A stretch of 13,915 bases of DNA from Halovenus sp. (GCA_028275145.1 JAQCNG010000163.1:1-13915), one strand, 5' to 3'. Shown: positions 1 to 7,687, numbered from the stretch's first letter. The notes: generated by a model not told the origin, from the letters alone. Made by a program: numbers and translations.

Positions 1-225
1 CAGCGGACACTGACCGAGGCCTACATCGAGGCACTCGACGAGGAGGGTGGCTACGACGACGACGTCGTGACCGAGGTGGAACCGCTGGAGCAGTTCTACC
101 GTGCCGAGGAGAAACACCAAGACTACTTCGCGAAGAACCCACGAGACGCGTACTGCCAGATGCACGCGAAACCGAAGATAGAGAAGGTCCAAGAGCGGTT
201 CGCGGAAAAGGCCGGACGGGCGTGA
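1..225 (+). CDS. msrA: Peptide methionine sulfoxide reductase A, C-terminal part
   Basis: The reading frame is open from base 1 and ends at TGA 223-225, giving 74 residues; the 5' part, with the catalytic GCFW-type motif, lies outside the window. The segment EKHQDYFAKNP followed by AYCQ and an alpha-helical Lys/Glu tail matches the C-terminal region of MsrA, where family members carry an E-x-YHQ-x-Y motif; here the tyrosine before HQ is replaced by lysine (EKHQDYF). MsrA reduces methionine-S-sulfoxide in proteins in the cytoplasm, using thioredoxin-type reductants. It converges on thrC with a 37-nt gap. I cannot judge the active site or the start. The family call is fairly secure from the tail alone. 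Confidence 0.85.
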   Translation, partial: QRTLTEAYIEALDEEGGYDDDVVTEVEPLEQFYRAEEKHQDYFAKNPRDAYCQMHAKPKIEKVQERFAEKAGRA

Positions 226-262
226 GTGCGGACAGTCCCGTTCGACGCGCCTCGCACCGCGG

Positions 263-1516
263 TCAGTCCCCGAGGTAGTCGAGCACGCCGCCGGTCGTGC
301 CGGGGACGGGTTCGGGTTCCGTGCCGGCCCTGACGGCCGCCTCGGCGTCTTTCAGCAGGTGGCCGGTCGTGAGACAGACCACCTGCTCGCCGGCACCGAC
401 GACCCCCTGTTCGCGGAGTTTTCGCAGGCCGGCAACCGAGCACGCCGAGGCGGGTTCGACGCCGACCCCCTCCTCGGCGAGGTCCCGCTGTGCCCGGGTG
501 ATTGCCTCCTCGCTGACCGCGACGGCGGTGCCACCGGTCTCCCGGATGCCCGGGAGCGCCTTTGGCGCGTTGACCGGGTTGCCGATGCGGATGGCGGTCG
601 CACGGGTTTCGACCTCCTCCCAGCGCCGGGTGTCCTCGGTCCCCTCCTGAATCGCCTCGACCATCGGGGCTGCACCCGCGGCCTGGACCCCGGTCAGTGC
701 CGGCACCTCCGCCGGTGCGAGCGCGCCGGTCTCCTGTAACTCGCGGAAACACTTGTACAGCGCCGCCGTGTTGCCGGCGTTGCCCACCGGCAACACGATG
801 CGGTCGGGGTAGCTCCCCTCCTCGTCGCGGAACTGCTCGAGAATCTCCAGGCCGATTGTTTTCTGCCCCTCCAGTCGGAAGGGGTTCAGCGAGTTCAGCA
901 GGTACACCTTCCCCTGCCTGGCGAGGTCCTGAACGATGTCGAGACAGGTGTCGAAGTTGCCGTCCACCTCGAGGATGCGCGCGCCGTGGAGACTGGCCTG
1001 TGCGACCTTTCCCGCGGCCACCTTGCCACGGGGGAGCAAGACGAGCGTCTCGATACCGCCGCGCGCGCCGTACGCGGCGAGTGCCGCGCTGGTGTTGCCC
1101 GTGGAGGCACACGCCAACCGGTCGACACCCACCTCCTTTGCGACCCGCACCCCGACGGTCATGCCGCGGTCCTTGAAACTCCCTGTGGGGTTCATCCCCT
1201 CGTGTTTGACCCGCAGGCGGTCGACACCGATGTCGCTCTCCAGACGCGGCACGTCGTGGAGCTGTGTCGCGCCCTCGGGCAGACTCACCCCCTCGTCGAA
1301 CGGGAGTGCGGCGGCGTAGCGCCACACGCCTGTGCCCGCGAACTCCTCCCACGTCGGCAGGTCGTCGTAGCGGACCTCCAGCAGTCCGTCGCAGTCGTCG
1401 CAGGTGTACCGGACCTCCTGGAAGGCCGCGAACGTCTCCCCGCACTCGATACAGGTCAGCCAGACCCCGTCGTCGGCACACGCCGGCGTGCCCCCGCGCA
1501 GGTCGAGGTGACTCAT
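263..1516 (-). CDS. thrC: Threonine synthase
   Basis: 417 aa. This PLP enzyme converts O-phosphohomoserine to threonine and phosphate, the last step of threonine biosynthesis. An N-terminal zinc-ribbon-like segment has CxxC pairs at C22/C25 and C39/C42, as in many archaeal threonine synthases. The PLP lysine is K115 in NPTGSFKDRG. A phosphate/cofactor loop ASTGNTSAALA follows near residues 137-147, a glycine-rich PVGNAGN loop occurs mid-protein, and SACSVAG lies near the C-terminus. Length is normal for the fold II family. The ATG at 1516 sits about 27 nt downstream of TTTTTGA (minus strand, 1541-1547), so the message is probably leaderless. It is 98 nt downstream of the HTH gene at 1615-1995 and appears to have its own promoter. 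Haloarchaea may carry more than one ThrC-like protein; the complete PLP site supports an active enzyme. Confidence 0.95.
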   Translation of the reverse strand: MSHLDLRGGTPACADDGVWLTCIECGETFAAFQEVRYTCDDCDGLLEVRYDDLPTWEEFAGTGVWRYAAALPFDEGVSLPEGATQLHDVPRLESDIGVDRLRVKHEGMNPTGSFKDRGMTVGVRVAKEVGVDRLACASTGNTSAALAAYGARGGIETLVLLPRGKVAAGKVAQASLHGARILEVDGNFDTCLDIVQDLARQGKVYLLNSLNPFRLEGQKTIGLEILEQFRDEEGSYPDRIVLPVGNAGNTAALYKCFRELQETGALAPAEVPALTGVQAAGAAPMVEAIQEGTEDTRRWEEVETRATAIRIGNPVNAPKALPGIRETGGTAVAVSEEAITRAQRDLAEEGVGVEPASACSVAGLRKLREQGVVGAGEQVVCLTTGHLLKDAEAAVRAGTEPEPVPGTTGGVLDYLGD

Positions 1517-1540
1517 TGCTCCCCTATCGGTCCCCGGCAG

Positions 1541-1548
1541 TCAAAAAT
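1541..1548 (-). promoter_or_regulatory. TATA-like box for thrC
   Basis: On the minus strand the sequence reads ATTTTTGA, centred about 28 nt upstream of the thrC ATG at 1516. That spacing would place the transcription start at the start codon, the usual leaderless arrangement in haloarchaea. No Shine-Dalgarno sequence is positioned for this ATG. Confidence 0.5.
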
Positions 1549-1614
1549 GGGCTGGTCCGTCCGCGCCCGGATTCCTCTCCGGGTCCGGCCTGCCCGTCCA
1601 GCCACCGGCCGAGG

Positions 1615-1995
1615 TCACTCGCCGAACTCGTCGATACGGTCGTGGACGTAGTCGGTCCAGGCGTCGAGCGTCTCGTGCATGCGTTCGCGCGCCTCGGGGA
1701 GCGGTGTCGGCGAGTACTGGTAGACGTGCCCTCCACCGTCCAGCAGTCGGCGCTCGCGGCTCGCCAGCCCCTTCTCCCGGAGTGTCGACAGCGACCGGTT
1801 GACGTTGCTCCGGTCCCGGTCGAGCGTGTCCGCGAGTTCCTCGACTGTGCTCGCCGGATGTGAAAGCAGTGTCTCGTAGGTGCGTGCCTCGTGTGGCTGG
1901 ATGCCGAACACGCAGGTCATCACCTCCACCAGTTCGGGCTCCTCGCCGAGCATGAGTTCGCGAAACTGCTCCGGTGAGGGGTCTACCTCTGCCAT
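1615..1995 (-). CDS. TrmB-like one-domain HTH transcriptional regulator (copy 1)
   Basis: 126 aa from the ATG at 1995 (MAEVDPSPEQ). A longer reading begins at TTG 2040 but would contain the promoter TATA box, so I reject it. Residues about 35-90 form a winged helix: a helix with HEARTYETLLSH, then TVEELADTLDRDRSNVNRSL as helix-turn-helix, then a wing with GGGHVYQYSPT. A C-terminal amphipathic helix (about 100-124) probably dimerises. There is no TrmB sugar-binding domain. C28 just before the HTH (MTCVFG) is the only cysteine. The protein is clearly homologous to the next gene upstream (2090-2491), in the HTH, the aromatic-SP wing motif and the C-terminal helix, so the pair looks like a tandem duplication. 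The target is unknown; thrC directly downstream is one possibility, but its own promoter weakens the link. Confidence 0.8.
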   Translation of the reverse strand: MAEVDPSPEQFRELMLGEEPELVEVMTCVFGIQPHEARTYETLLSHPASTVEELADTLDRDRSNVNRSLSTLREKGLASRERRLLDGGGHVYQYSPTPLPEARERMHETLDAWTDYVHDRIDEFGE

Positions 1996-2018
1996 ACCCG
2001 GTATTCGGGGGCTGTCAG

Positions 2019-2025
2019 GATAAAG
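2019..2025 (-). promoter_or_regulatory. TATA-like box for the HTH gene at 1615-1995
   Basis: CTTTATC on the minus strand, centred 27 nt upstream of the ATG at 1995. This fits a leaderless transcript and supports that ATG over the upstream TTG. Confidence 0.55.
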
Positions 2026-2089
2026 CCATCCGTTCGACAACCCCCGTCTCCGCCGGCGTCCGTTTCGCGGGCACGTCCCGATTGCCGGC

Positions 2090-2491
2090 TCACTGTTTGG
2101 CCGGGCGCTGCTCTGGTTGCTGGCTGTAACTATCCCGGAACTCGCCGATGAGCTGGCCCATCTTCGCGTACCAGTCGTTCAGCATCCGCTGCATATCGTC
2201 CGCAATCTCCTCGGTGTCGGTCGGGCTGAACACGTGGTAGTAGCCGCCGTGGTCGTAGTTGACCTGCTTTTTCTGCACGAACCCGCTGTTGACCAGCCGC
2301 TGGACCGAGCGGTAGGCTGTCGACCGCTCCCGGTCGACCTCTGTCGCGATTTCGTCGACCGTCAGCGGCTCTGCGTGCTCGGACAGCACGGTGAATATCT
2401 CTCTGTCTAGCTCCTTGAGCCCGTGGATGCACTCCAGGAGCCCCTCACACTCCATGTCCTGTTTGAGGTACTCGCTCATCGAGTTTGGCAT
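2090..2491 (-). CDS. TrmB-like one-domain HTH transcriptional regulator (copy 2), cysteine-bearing
   Basis: 133 aa from the ATG at 2491 (MPNSMSEYLK). The frame stays open to a GTG at 2542, but that extension looks like promoter sequence, with an AT-rich stretch near 2516-2526. Cysteines C15 and C21 (MECEGLLECIHG) precede a winged helix: LTVDEIATEVDRERSTAYRSV is the helix-turn-helix and GGYYHVFSPT is the wing. A C-terminal helix (about 95-120, DDMQRMLNDWYAKMG) should form the dimer interface. It is homologous to the neighbouring regulator at 1615-1995. Established knowledge: at least one haloarchaeal TrmB-family one-domain regulator, OxsR of Haloferax volcanii, is a thiol switch using an N-terminal cysteine. 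This protein resembles that design, but I cannot confirm orthology. It lies 124 nt downstream of rpap3 and appears to be transcribed separately. Confidence 0.82.
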   Translation of the reverse strand: MPNSMSEYLKQDMECEGLLECIHGLKELDREIFTVLSEHAEPLTVDEIATEVDRERSTAYRSVQRLVNSGFVQKKQVNYDHGGYYHVFSPTDTEEIADDMQRMLNDWYAKMGQLIGEFRDSYSQQPEQRPAKQ

Positions 2492-2615
2492 TGTAACCGT
2501 GAGTAGTTGCTCGACAGGAAAAAATGTTTGTGCGTTCTGCACAATACTTCTCGTGCAGGCGAGTGACTGCGCCCTCCGCGTTCGGGTGTGTTACCGGTCG
2601 GAGCGAACCGTCCTC

Positions 2616-3206
2616 TCACCCGGTGGTCGACTCGGCCCGTTCGGTGTCGAGGCTCTCGAGTGCCTCGACGGCCACCTGGCGGTAGTTCTCCACGGGCAGG
2701 TCGTACTCCTCGCGGGCCATCGTGGCGTACTCGCCGCCGTCCTCGAACGCCTCCACCCGTTCGAGGGTGCGCTCGGCAGTCTCGACGACCCAGCGGTTGC
2801 GAACGGCCTCGTCGACGACCGTGATGGACTCGGGGCGCATCGAGACGTTGATGTCGCCGCTGTCGGTTTCGAACGTGTCTGGTTTACCCACGACCGCGAC
2901 GTACTCCGGCGGTTCGAGTTCGCGCAACATCGCGGCCGGGTCGGGCTGGTACTGGCCGGCGTAGGTAAAGAACGTACCGCCGTCCGGGTCGACAATGCGG
3001 CCCTGCCAGATCTCCGAATCCTGACCGACATCCTCCGTCTCGGTGAGCGTCCCGACGACGAACACCCGGTTCGCCCGCCTGCCCGTCGGCAGGAGCGAGT
3101 ATCTCGGTGCAAGCTCGTCGTCGCTTTCCTTGAACATGTGCGTTGCGTCGTTGAACTCGCGTGCGAAGACGCGCCGCGCGACCTCGCGACTCGGTGAACT
3201 CGCCAT
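2616..3206 (-). CDS. rpap3: RPA-associated protein of the RPA3 operon (COG3390-type)
   Basis: 196 aa. This is the partner protein encoded with haloarchaeal RPA3; in Haloferax volcanii the RPA-associated proteins are co-transcribed with their RPA and bind it specifically (established knowledge). The N-terminus (1-45) is helical and charged. Residues about 46-130 look like an OB fold: beta-rich NRVFVVGTLTETEDVG, then GGTFFTYAGQY, then PPEYVAVVGKPD. A helical C-terminus (about 132-190) follows. Length matches the short RPAP of the RPA3 operon rather than the much longer RPAP1. Its ATG overlaps the rpa3 stop by one base (TAATG on the minus strand), so translational coupling and a stable complex are likely. 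No zinc-binding cysteines are present. It probably acts in single-strand DNA binding during replication and repair. Confidence 0.9.
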   Translation of the reverse strand: MASSPSREVARRVFAREFNDATHMFKESDDELAPRYSLLPTGRRANRVFVVGTLTETEDVGQDSEIWQGRIVDPDGGTFFTYAGQYQPDPAAMLRELEPPEYVAVVGKPDTFETDSGDINVSMRPESITVVDEAVRNRWVVETAERTLERVEAFEDGGEYATMAREEYDLPVENYRQVAVEALESLDTERAESTTG

Positions 3207-4135
3207 TATATCGACCTCGCTCTGATGAGCGTCGCCTCGTGATCCGGTTGCTCGGGTACGGTCACCTCGTCTGCCAGCACGTACCGGTTGAACTCCGGCC
3301 CGGTCACCCGGTAGTACCGACCGAGCAACCGCTGGTCCATCTCCTCGGCCACCACCGACGTGTCCAGCGCGTCCATCGCCATCTCCTGGGCCTCCTCCAG
3401 CGTGATGCCGGTCAACTCCTCGGTCATCTCGCGGTCGAAGATGACGTCCTGGACGGTCGCACCGTCGTCGATGACACCCTTTATGCGCAGGTCGAACTCG
3501 CCGTCACCCTCGCCGTGTTCGGCACACCGGCCGTTCTGGAGGACCCGCGTGCAGTCCTCCTCGGGACAGCGCTTGATGAGTCCCGACCCCGACTGGATGT
3601 CGACGAGCGCGCCCTCGACCTCTGTGTCGTCGTTACTGACCTCGAGTTCGGTGTCGGCCTGCTCGATGGTGGTCGTGCTGTTGAGCTTCACCGAAAACTG
3701 GCCCTCGTACTCGTCGGTGACAACGTTGCCCAGGCGATACACCTCGCCCTTTTCGATGGTGGGTAGCTCCGATTTCGACCACGAGACAAACTCCACCGTG
3801 CCGGTTTCGTCGCCCAGCGTGCCGGCCTGTGCGATTGCGTCACTGTCGGGGTTTCGCAACTCGACCACCTTCGCCGTGATGTCGACCCACTCCTCGGGGC
3901 TGTCTATCTCGGCGACCGACACGCGCTCGTCGCCGCCCATCAGGTCGTCACGGTCCATCCCCGCCTCGTCGAGGTAGGTGTTGGTGACGCTCCGGCGTGC
4001 CTCGTCTATCGGAACCCTGTACTCGTTGACCAGCGTGTCGAGTCGCGCCTCGACTTCCTCGACTGTGACATCGAGCCGGTCGGAAAACTCCTCGTGTATC
4101 TCTGTTGCTTGGGTACGCAAATCTGTCTCTGTCAT
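3206..4135 (-). CDS. rpa3: Single-stranded DNA-binding replication protein A, RPA3-type
   Basis: 309 aa. It binds and protects single-stranded DNA during replication, repair and recombination. The N-terminal helical region (1-75) carries a series of Glu-rich helices. An OB fold spans about residues 80-165, beginning EEWVDITAKVVELRNP and containing GTVEFVSWSKSELP and YRLGNVV. A zinc knuckle lies at C190, C195, C204 and H207 (KRCPEEDCTRVLQNGRCAEH). The C-terminal part (about 215-300) ends in a second compact domain with GRYYRVTGPEFNRYVL. One OB fold plus zinc finger and about 310 residues match haloarchaeal RPA3, not the longer multi-OB RPA1 or RPA2. The gene starts the rpa3-rpap3 operon. A TTTTTAAT box lies about 65 nt upstream, so unlike most genes here it may have a leader of roughly 40 nt. 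Confidence 0.93.
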   Translation of the reverse strand: MTETDLRTQATEIHEEFSDRLDVTVEEVEARLDTLVNEYRVPIDEARRSVTNTYLDEAGMDRDDLMGGDERVSVAEIDSPEEWVDITAKVVELRNPDSDAIAQAGTLGDETGTVEFVSWSKSELPTIEKGEVYRLGNVVTDEYEGQFSVKLNSTTTIEQADTELEVSNDDTEVEGALVDIQSGSGLIKRCPEEDCTRVLQNGRCAEHGEGDGEFDLRIKGVIDDGATVQDVIFDREMTEELTGITLEEAQEMAMDALDTSVVAEEMDQRLLGRYYRVTGPEFNRYVLADEVTVPEQPDHEATLIRARSI

Positions 4136-4197
4136 CGTGTGCTCACTGTCTCCGCTCTGTTTTCGGTGGGAGACATACAGTTATTGATGCCCGATGG

Positions 4198-4206
4198 ATT
4201 AAAAAG
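4198..4206 (-). promoter_or_regulatory. TATA box for rpa3-rpap3
   Basis: CTTTTTAAT on the minus strand is a strong haloarchaeal TATA-like box. It is centred about 67 nt upstream of the rpa3 ATG (4135), which predicts a transcription start near 4175 and a 5' leader of about 40 nt. I see no well-spaced Shine-Dalgarno in that leader. Confidence 0.55.
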
Positions 4207-4309
4207 TTCGGCACGCGCGGTGAAAGTGGTCTACGGGCGCGCCGTCACGGCGCTGTCTGTCGATTCTGCCCGACCGCCGCGGGCCACGGACCCGGTGTGA
4301 CGGGGCGGT

Positions 4310-5218
4310 TCAGTCCCGCTCGTCGAGATAGCGGAGCACACCCGCGACGTTCATGCGTTCCTCACCGCGGGCGTGGGCCCCGCTCCAGACGTCTCCGGTC
4401 TCGGTCTGTTCGGCGAAGTACTGTTTGACGGCCTCGTCGTCACCGAGTTCCTGTTGCTTTGCCGCCACAGTATCGACCCAGGACCGGAGCCGTTCCCGGT
4501 AGACAGCGAGGTTGTCGCCGGTCGGCCGGTCGCCGAAGTGGCCGTAGTAAAGCGCCGTCGGCTCCAGGTCCGCAAGCATCGCAACGTCGTCTAGACAGGC
4601 CGCCAGGTCGAACCCCGGTGGCGGGGAGGTCGGGCGCGGTCGGTCGAGTGCGGGGACGTACACCCCGGCGGCGTCGGCGGTGAACACCCCATCGCTCGCC
4701 CGGTCGTGGTAGACGACCTGGTGGAAGGCGTGCCCCGGTGCGCGGTGGACATCGAGTGTCCGGTCGCCGAGTTCGACCCTGTCATCGTCACCCAGTTCGA
4801 CGATGCGCTCGTCGGGAATCGGCTCAGGTTCCCGGTAGTACTCGATGCGGTCGCCGACGACCGCTTTCGTCCCCGTCCAGATGCGCTCCGGGTCACGGAG
4901 AAACTGCGCGCCCGACGCGTGGACGTACACGTCGGCGTTCGGGCAGGCGGCCGCGAGCGGACTCGCACCGCCCGCGTGGTCGAGATGGACGTGTGTCAGC
5001 AGGATTGCCGACAGCGCCGACCGGCCGATGCCGAGTTCTGCCAGCGCGTCGAGCACCACCTCGTGGCTGTGGCCGGTCCCGGTGTCGACGAGTGCCGGTT
5101 CCTCGCCCGCGAGCACGTAGACAGACCCGTACTCGGGCGTGTCGAACAGCCCCACGTCGACGTAGTACAGGTCGGACCCGTCGCCCGCTGTCACCTCGTG
5201 GATGTCGCCGCGTCCCAT
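4310..5218 (-). CDS. Metallo-beta-lactamase-fold hydrolase
   Basis: 302 aa from the ATG at 5218 (MGRGDIHEVT). The open frame extends upstream to 5335, but that part overlaps the divergent gene's promoter region. The dinuclear metal site is complete: H76-V-H78-L-D80-H81 (THVHLDHAGG), H163 (APGHAFHQ), D182 (FTADAAG) and H227 (YYGHFGD). The N-terminal DTGTGHSHEV is the usual beta-hairpin preceding the site. The C-terminal 70 residues are helical. This is the broad glyoxalase-II/MBL hydrolase group in haloarchaea; the substrate cannot be read from sequence. Thioester, lactone or phosphodiester hydrolysis are all possible. A CTTTTGC box at 5241-5247 suggests its own leaderless promoter. It shares a 116-nt divergent intergenic region with the flavoprotein gene, so co-regulation is possible but unproven. 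Confidence 0.88.
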   Translation of the reverse strand: MGRGDIHEVTAGDGSDLYYVDVGLFDTPEYGSVYVLAGEEPALVDTGTGHSHEVVLDALAELGIGRSALSAILLTHVHLDHAGGASPLAAACPNADVYVHASGAQFLRDPERIWTGTKAVVGDRIEYYREPEPIPDERIVELGDDDRVELGDRTLDVHRAPGHAFHQVVYHDRASDGVFTADAAGVYVPALDRPRPTSPPPGFDLAACLDDVAMLADLEPTALYYGHFGDRPTGDNLAVYRERLRSWVDTVAAKQQELGDDEAVKQYFAEQTETGDVWSGAHARGEERMNVAGVLRYLDERD

Positions 5219-5240
5219 GACAGAGCGTCGGTGGGTGCAG

Positions 5241-5247
5241 GCAAAAG
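5241..5247 (-). promoter_or_regulatory. TATA-like box for the MBL-fold hydrolase
   Basis: CTTTTGC on the minus strand, centred about 26 nt upstream of the ATG at 5218. This fits a leaderless transcript and supports that start codon. Confidence 0.4.
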
Positions 5248-5334
5248 CGTTCGGACCGACGCTGTCCGCTCTGGCTCTCCAGACGCCGGGTGAACGCACA
5301 AGAGTTAGGTCGATTCGACACGGACAGTGATTCA

Positions 5335-6825
5335 ATGAGTCGGACAGCGGAGTACGAGGTGGTCGTCGTGGGTGGCGGTATCGCCGGGTCGTTCGCGGCG
5401 GCCACCGCAGCGGCCGAGGGCGCAGAGGTCGTCCAGTTGGAGCGCAAACCCCGAGAGCGGGCCGGACACATCGCCTGTGGCGACGCCATCAAGAGCCCGC
5501 GGGACCCGAAAAAGTACCCCGGTCCAATCGACATGGAGGCAATCTGTGCCGACGAGGACGTGCTCGCGGACGGCGAAATCGACCAGATCGAGTGGTGGGA
5601 CCGCGAACTCGACGAGCGGACGGTCCTGCCCTACGCCGACCACAGCAACGTCATCGACCGCTACCAGTTCGGCCAGCACCTGCTCGACCAGGTCGACGAA
5701 CAGGGCGCGGACCAGCACTACGACACTGTCGTTCAGGATACTGTCCAGAACGGGCAGGTGTCGGGTATCGAGGCCACCCGGGACGGCGAACCGGTCAGTT
5801 ACGAGGCCGAGGTGGTCGTCGACACCGCCGGTGCACAGTCCATCCTGCAGGACATGGTCGCGTTCGACGGCCTCTCCGCGGTCGAGGAGGTCACGTTCGA
5901 GAAGCCCCACTACACGCACTTTGGCTCGGCCTACCGCGAGATAATCGAGACCGAGGAGCCCGTGGACTTCGCGAACGCCATCGTCGGCAAACCCCTCGAA
6001 CAGCTGGGTTACGTCTGGTATTTCCCCCGGACCCCGACGACAATCAACGCCGGTCTGGGGTTCCAGATGAGCGAGCAGCCGATTCCGCTCGCCGACCGTC
6101 TCGGGCAGGATATGAACGCCGAACCGGCGCTCCCGGACGCGCAGGTGGCCGAGCGGTTCGGCACGACAAACAAACTCGGCTCGTCCATCGCCCTGCGGCG
6201 CCCGCTCGACTCGATGGTCGCGCCGGGCTATCTCGCCGCGGGCGGCGCGGCGGCCACCACCCACCCGCTCTCGGGCAAAGGCATCCGCGGGGCGGCCATC
6301 TCGGGGTACTCCGCGGGCGCACACGCCGCGAAGGCTGTCCACGCCGGCGATACGAGCGAGGCGAGTCTCTGGGGCCACAACCACTACCTGTTCGCCCAGC
6401 ACGGCGAGGCCGGAAAACTCGCCTCCCGGGACGCGTACAACGTCGCCGCCAGTTCCCAGTCGATAAACGTCCTGCGCGCGGTGGCGGCCATGCTCCCGCA
6501 GGACGAGATAAAGAGCATGGTCGGCACCGAGTCGAAAATAGAGAGCCTCGCTGACGTCGTCTCGGTTGCGGTCGGCGCGGCAAGGAACTTCGCGGGTCAC
6601 TACCACTCGGGGTCGTTCGACCACCTCGGCGTCTCGAACCGCGACCTCCTGGACGTGTTCCAGGGTGTGTGGACGGCCAGAGGCTACGTCGACAGGTACG
6701 ACACCCACTACGGGGCCTACCCCTCGACGAGGGCCGGTTTCTTCCGGTGGCGCGACGACCGCGACAGCCTCGACGAGACCTACTACGACGACCTGGGCCT
6801 CGACGACGCCGACCGCAAGTACTGA
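5335..6825 (+). CDS. FAD-dependent oxidoreductase, geranylgeranyl reductase family
   Basis: 496 aa from the ATG at 5335. An in-frame earlier codon at 5290 would add 15 residues, but GTTAGG near 5304-5309 lies about 28 nt before 5335 and fits a leaderless start. The dinucleotide motif is VVGGGIAGS (residues 12-19), followed by an acidic strand end (QLERK, about 34-38). HIACGDA (45-51) contains C48, which seems to align with the conserved active-site cysteine of archaeal geranylgeranyl reductases. YVWYFPR (226-232) followed by NAGLG is the family's substrate-pocket motif. The second FAD motif reads GGAAATTHPLSGKGIRGA (303-320), where family members usually have GDAAG. Canonical family members saturate geranylgeranyl chains of archaeal lipids. 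The extra length (about 400-455 aa is usual) and the Asp-to-Gly change suggest a paralogue, possibly acting on other isoprenoids such as quinone side chains or carotenoids. That substrate is inference. Confidence 0.85.
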   Translation: MSRTAEYEVVVVGGGIAGSFAAATAAAEGAEVVQLERKPRERAGHIACGDAIKSPRDPKKYPGPIDMEAICADEDVLADGEIDQIEWWDRELDERTVLPYADHSNVIDRYQFGQHLLDQVDEQGADQHYDTVVQDTVQNGQVSGIEATRDGEPVSYEAEVVVDTAGAQSILQDMVAFDGLSAVEEVTFEKPHYTHFGSAYREIIETEEPVDFANAIVGKPLEQLGYVWYFPRTPTTINAGLGFQMSEQPIPLADRLGQDMNAEPALPDAQVAERFGTTNKLGSSIALRRPLDSMVAPGYLAAGGAAATTHPLSGKGIRGAAISGYSAGAHAAKAVHAGDTSEASLWGHNHYLFAQHGEAGKLASRDAYNVAASSQSINVLRAVAAMLPQDEIKSMVGTESKIESLADVVSVAVGAARNFAGHYHSGSFDHLGVSNRDLLDVFQGVWTARGYVDRYDTHYGAYPSTRAGFFRWRDDRDSLDETYYDDLGLDDADRKY

Positions 6826-6920
6826 CCGACACCGGCCGACGGTCCGGGTGCAGAGTCGCCGGGTCTGTCCCCCTCACGCAGAAACGTCAGGTCTATTCAC
6901 CCCGGTCGACAACCGTACAC

Positions 6921-7625
6921 ATGACAGAGGATGCGTGGGTGAGTCTCTTCTCGGGTGGCAAGGACTCCTCGTGGGCGCTGTACCGGGCGCTCGAACGGGG
7001 GCTGTCCGTGGAGCGACTGGTGACGGTCCACCCCGACGGCGAGTCCTACATGTACCACGTTCCGGCGACGGAACTGGCCACACTGGCCGCCGAGAGCATC
7101 GGCATCGAACCTGTCGAGGTCCGTCCGGAGGCGTTCAGCGGGGCCGACTCGACGGCACGCGGGGACGCCGAACTCGAACCGCTGGAACTGGCGCTCGCGG
7201 ACCTCGACGACAACCTCGGCATCGCGGGGCTGACCGTCGGTGCGGTCGCCAGCGAGTACCAGCACTCCCGGGTGAGCGCGATGGCAGACCGCCTCGGTGT
7301 CGGCGTGTTCGCGCCGCTCTGGCAGGAGAACCCACACGACCTGGCGGCCGCCATGCTCGATGCGGGGTTCGACATCCGCATCATCGCGGTTGCCGCCGCC
7401 GGACTCGACGAGTCCTGGCTCGGCCGCCGTCTCGACGCCGACACGCTCGCCGCGCTCGCGGACCTCCAGGCGGAGTTCGGTGTCCACCCGCTCGGCGAGG
7501 GCGGCGAGTTCGAGACGCTCGTGACCGACGGCCCCCACATGGACCGCGCAATCGAACTCGAGTACGACACCGCCTGGGACGGCACCCGTGGTCACCTCGA
7601 AATCGAGAACGCACGGCTCGAGTGA
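6921..7625 (+). CDS. dph6: Diphthine--ammonia ligase (DPH6, MJ0570 family)
   Basis: 234 aa. It catalyses the last step of diphthamide synthesis: ATP-dependent amidation of diphthine on the conserved histidine of elongation factor 2. The PP-loop SGGKDSSWA (11-19) is the ATP-pyrophosphatase signature. GAVASEYQHSRV (107-118) and GEGGEFETLVTDGP (192-205) are the two diagnostic motifs of the MJ0570 family. Length equals the archaeal single-domain form, without the C-terminal domains of the eukaryotic protein. The ATG at 6921 is chosen because the PP-loop then begins about ten residues in, as is normal; a long in-frame extension back to 6669 lies inside the preceding gene. A weak CTATTC box lies near 6891-6896. 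It converges with nikR, with a 62-nt gap. Confidence 0.93.
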   Translation: MTEDAWVSLFSGGKDSSWALYRALERGLSVERLVTVHPDGESYMYHVPATELATLAAESIGIEPVEVRPEAFSGADSTARGDAELEPLELALADLDDNLGIAGLTVGAVASEYQHSRVSAMADRLGVGVFAPLWQENPHDLAAAMLDAGFDIRIIAVAAAGLDESWLGRRLDADTLAALADLQAEFGVHPLGEGGEFETLVTDGPHMDRAIELEYDTAWDGTRGHLEIENARLE

Positions 7626-7687
7626 GCACCCGGAGCACCCGACCCGAGTTGCCGGGGCCACTGGCCCGGTGCACCGCGACAGTTTCC

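Noticed and set aside
123..1481. 452-residue minus-strand open frame covering thrC
   Set aside because: Arg/Gly/Pro-rich translation typical of an out-of-frame reading of a GC-rich haloarchaeal gene; the overlapping thrC frame has complete PLP-enzyme motifs.
4310..5218. The MBL-fold hydrolase as part of the RPA3 operon (an Rpe-like phosphoesterase)
   Set aside because: A 174-nt gap and a strong TATA box separate it from rpa3, and the phosphoesterase linked to haloarchaeal RPA operons is, to my knowledge, of the calcineurin-like type, not MBL fold.
5332..6708. 458-residue antisense frame opposite the flavoprotein gene
   Set aside because: Low-complexity composition with no family motif; the plus-strand frame has clear FAD and GGR motifs.
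6669..6920. 84-residue N-terminal extension of Dph6
   Set aside because: It lies mostly within the flavoprotein gene in another frame, and the ATG at 6921 places the PP-loop at the usual position.
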